Below are positions 62,225 through 64,000 of a stretch of 64,000 nt of DNA, one piece after another; position 1 is the first letter of the stretch, and each line of letters opens with the position of its first letter. Both the position numbers and the translations under genes were made by a program. The notes under the pieces were generated by a model that was not told the DNA's origin, did no database searches, and worked only from the letters and a program-made list of their open reading frames with translations. Source of the stretch: Manis javanica (taxonomy: Eukaryota > Chordata > Mammalia > Pholidota > Manidae); NCBI RefSeq assembly GCF_040802235.1, contig NC_133156.1:148535173-148599172 (forward strand). The letters run 5' to 3'.

Positions 62225-62338
62225 TTCCAGGGAGCATGCCTGGCCAATATCCATGACCTTGGGAAAGAACTTTTCATCTCTGAACCTTGGTTCTCAGATC
62301 TATAAAAATGGCAGGCATGTCTCACATCTGACAAGCGG
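62225..62338 (+). mobile_element. MIR SINE fragment, sense
   Basis: 'atgaccttgggaaagaactt', 'ttcatctctgaaccttggtt' and 'ctcagatctataaaaatggc' match the MIR 'tgaccttgggcaagttactt' to 'tgtaaaatgg' segment. Head to head with the fragment at 62160. Confidence 0.7.
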
Positions 62339-63200
62339 GAACTGCATGTGAAACAGAGGTGAAGAGCCAGCTTTGGTGCCAGCGCCCCATATTCCTGAAC
62401 AGGCCTTTTCATGTGATGAAGTCAAGCAATTCCAGTTTGCTCAATAGAACATATTAACAGTTGACAGACATAAAACCATCATCATCACAATCATACATGA
62501 CAGCAAAACAACAGTGACTAGTTTCCTTTTAATTTACCTGCCTTTATTCTTATATTCCCACAGCCAGCTCCTGAGGCAGATACTACTGCCTCTATAGAAA
62601 AGGAAAATGACACATTTGAGAGCTGATTCCTGGTCACCGTAACTGCAGGACGTGTAACGTGAGGTCTGCGCCATCAGGTTTACTCAACATTTCAGCAAAT
62701 AATTGGTTGCAGTTCCATAATGCTTTATATTTGAACACACCTTTCTTTAGTGCAAACTAGGAAAGAATCCCCTCCCTGGAGATGTTTAGAACACCGTAAG
62801 CATGCTGGCAGATGGCTGGATGTTACGGGACCAGAGCAGGATAGGAACAAATGGCCTGTGGACCAGCAGAAATTGATGCCCATGCCCTCTCTGATTTATA
62901 CGTCTTACTTATTTACTCACATCCTACGATTAATTGGTTGGCTTCCTCTGTTGGTGAATTTGCATTCAGGAGTAGCTTCTATTACTGAAATGACACGGGC
63001 CACTCTGGTTCACATATACACTAATATCCAAGGTTCACCTCTCAGAGCCTTTCAAAAGCAGGCGTTTGAGAAGATGGGAGGAGCCACGTGACTGAATGGA
63101 GAACCGCCTTGCAGGCTCCTGGTTAATTGTTCTGAAAATGCAAAATGCATCACAGAAAACACAGAGGCAATTGAGTCCAAGCCAGTAAAGCTCCATTCTG
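62339..63200. other. Gene-free unique DNA
   Basis: 62560-62680 faintly resembles an inverted MIR. The rest is unique. The 113-codon frame at 62750-63091 has no domain. Confidence 0.45.
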
Positions 63201-63338
63201 TGAGTCACGCCCCTATCGCGGGGCGCCGGTCGGCGGCAGTCCCACCACATTCCTGTGCGCCTTGGGCGCTGGGCGCAGCGCTCTGGAACAGCTCCGCGTC
63301 CCCGGCCCATGGGCTCCTTTTCCGGTCGGCACTGCGGC
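63201..63338. promoter_or_regulatory. Small CpG-dense patch with AP-1 site
   Basis: About sixteen CpG by hand count in under 140 bp, in an otherwise CpG-poor region. It begins with a consensus AP-1 site TGAGTCA (63201-63207) overlapping CACGCCCCT, a KLF/SP-like box. Could be a small enhancer or promoter. No TATA box or exon seen. Confidence 0.4.
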
Positions 63339-63452
63339 AGCTTCTCTAAGATGATGTCCGTGAGAACATACCCAGGGATGCAGATTGTCTGTCTCTGTGC
63401 CGTGCAGTACAGTAGCCACCAATCACATGTGGCTGTTGGGAAATGAAGAACT

Positions 63453-63905
63453 ATTTTTTTTTTAACGGTGGTAAAATATACATAATCTAAAATACACCAT
63501 TTTTAAGTGTACCGTTCAATGTCATTAAGTACATTATCATTCTTGCGCTACCATCACCACCATCCATGTCCAGAAATGTGTCCATCTTATAAAACTAAAC
63601 CTCTGTGCTTATTAAACAATGAGTCTAGGTACATCCTGTAAATGGGATTATTATATAATGATACCCTTTGTGGCTGGCTGACTTCACTCAGCATCATGTC
63701 TTCAAGGTCCATCCATGTTATGGCCTGTGTAAGACTCTTCTTGCTTCCCAAGGCTGGATGGTACTCCACTGTGTGTCCACCCCTTTGTTCATTCACCCAT
63801 CGGAGGGTGGGTACTGAGTCACTCCCCCGCTTTGGCTGTTGTGAAAAATGCTTCTATGAACGTGAGTGTACAGATATCTTTTTGAGTTCTGAGGAACTAA
63901 TTTTT
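63453..63905 (-). mobile_element. L1 LINE 3' end, antisense, with poly(T)
   Basis: A T-run at 63452-63462 (poly(A) tail of a minus-strand insertion) is followed by 'ggtggtaaaatatacataat', 'ttttaagtgtaccgttcaat', 'gctaccatcaccaccatcca', 'catcatgtcttcaaggtcca' and 'ttgtgaaaaatgcttctatg'. This is the standard inverted L1M 3' region. It lacks an intact frame. The same consensus portion occurs in sense at 37385. Confidence 0.9.
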
Positions 63906-64000
63906 AAATTTCACTTAATTTCCGTTAATGTAAATGTGATGGGCCGTATGTGAGAAGTGGTCACCGCAGTGGATGACAGTCTGTCCGCGGAGCTGCTCTG
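63906..64000. other. Window end, no feature
   Basis: Short tail after the L1 match weakens. It may still be L1-derived. Confidence 0.4.

Overview
This is a nuclear genomic window from a placental mammal. The evidence is the repeat content: MaLR (MLT1/MST-type) LTRs, MIR SINEs, L2 tails, old L1 3' ends, a hAT-Charlie element, (CA)n microsatellites and general CpG depletion, with no bacterial-style gene packing. I found no young lineage-specific SINE (no Alu, B1/B2, carnivore SINEC or ruminant tRNA-SINE) and no young L1, so the species cannot be fixed from repeats. A human or other primate origin is possible, but the total absence of Alu in 64 kb would then be unusual.

I see no protein-coding gene, tRNA, rRNA or snRNA. 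The longest stop-free frames (171-187 codons) have no recognisable domain and lie either in GC-rich unique DNA, where chance ORFs are common, or across LTR copies. The window is best read as intergenic or intronic DNA. Unrecognised short exons cannot be excluded by eye.

Layout: 1-10 kb has three antisense MaLR LTRs (1300, 3505, 8826), an MIR, a purine-pyrimidine alternating array (7969), a G-rich minisatellite (8347) and an L2 tail. 10-16 kb is AT-rich with two full-length antisense MIRs, a 20-bp palindrome and a diverged 20-bp-unit minisatellite (11781). 16-22 kb is unique, with two AT-rich stretches dense in homeodomain-type TAAT cores (18060, 21080). 22.2-24.1 kb is an approximately 1-kb old LINE-like repeat followed by a sense MLT1 LTR. 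26.0-27.3 kb is the most CpG-rich part, with a compact CpG-island-like core at 26673-26860. 27-36 kb is mostly unique, with candidate regulatory blocks at 32270, 33960, 34340 and 34940. 36.8-37.9 kb is a nearly continuous block of MLT1 LTR, L1 3' end and hAT element. 38-59 kb is unique GC-mixed DNA with many short two-copy tandem duplications, G-runs, a diverged local duplication (49931/51032) and a TAAT palindrome cluster (53712). 59.2-60.0 kb may be an antisense ERV LTR. 62.0-62.3 kb holds MIR fragments, two of them head to head. 63.2 kb has a small CpG-dense patch with an AP-1 site. The window ends in an antisense L1 3' end.

The combination of no genes, no recent SINEs and several TAAT-rich unique blocks fits a developmental-gene regulatory landscape. 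That is an inference: conservation and chromatin data would be needed to test it.
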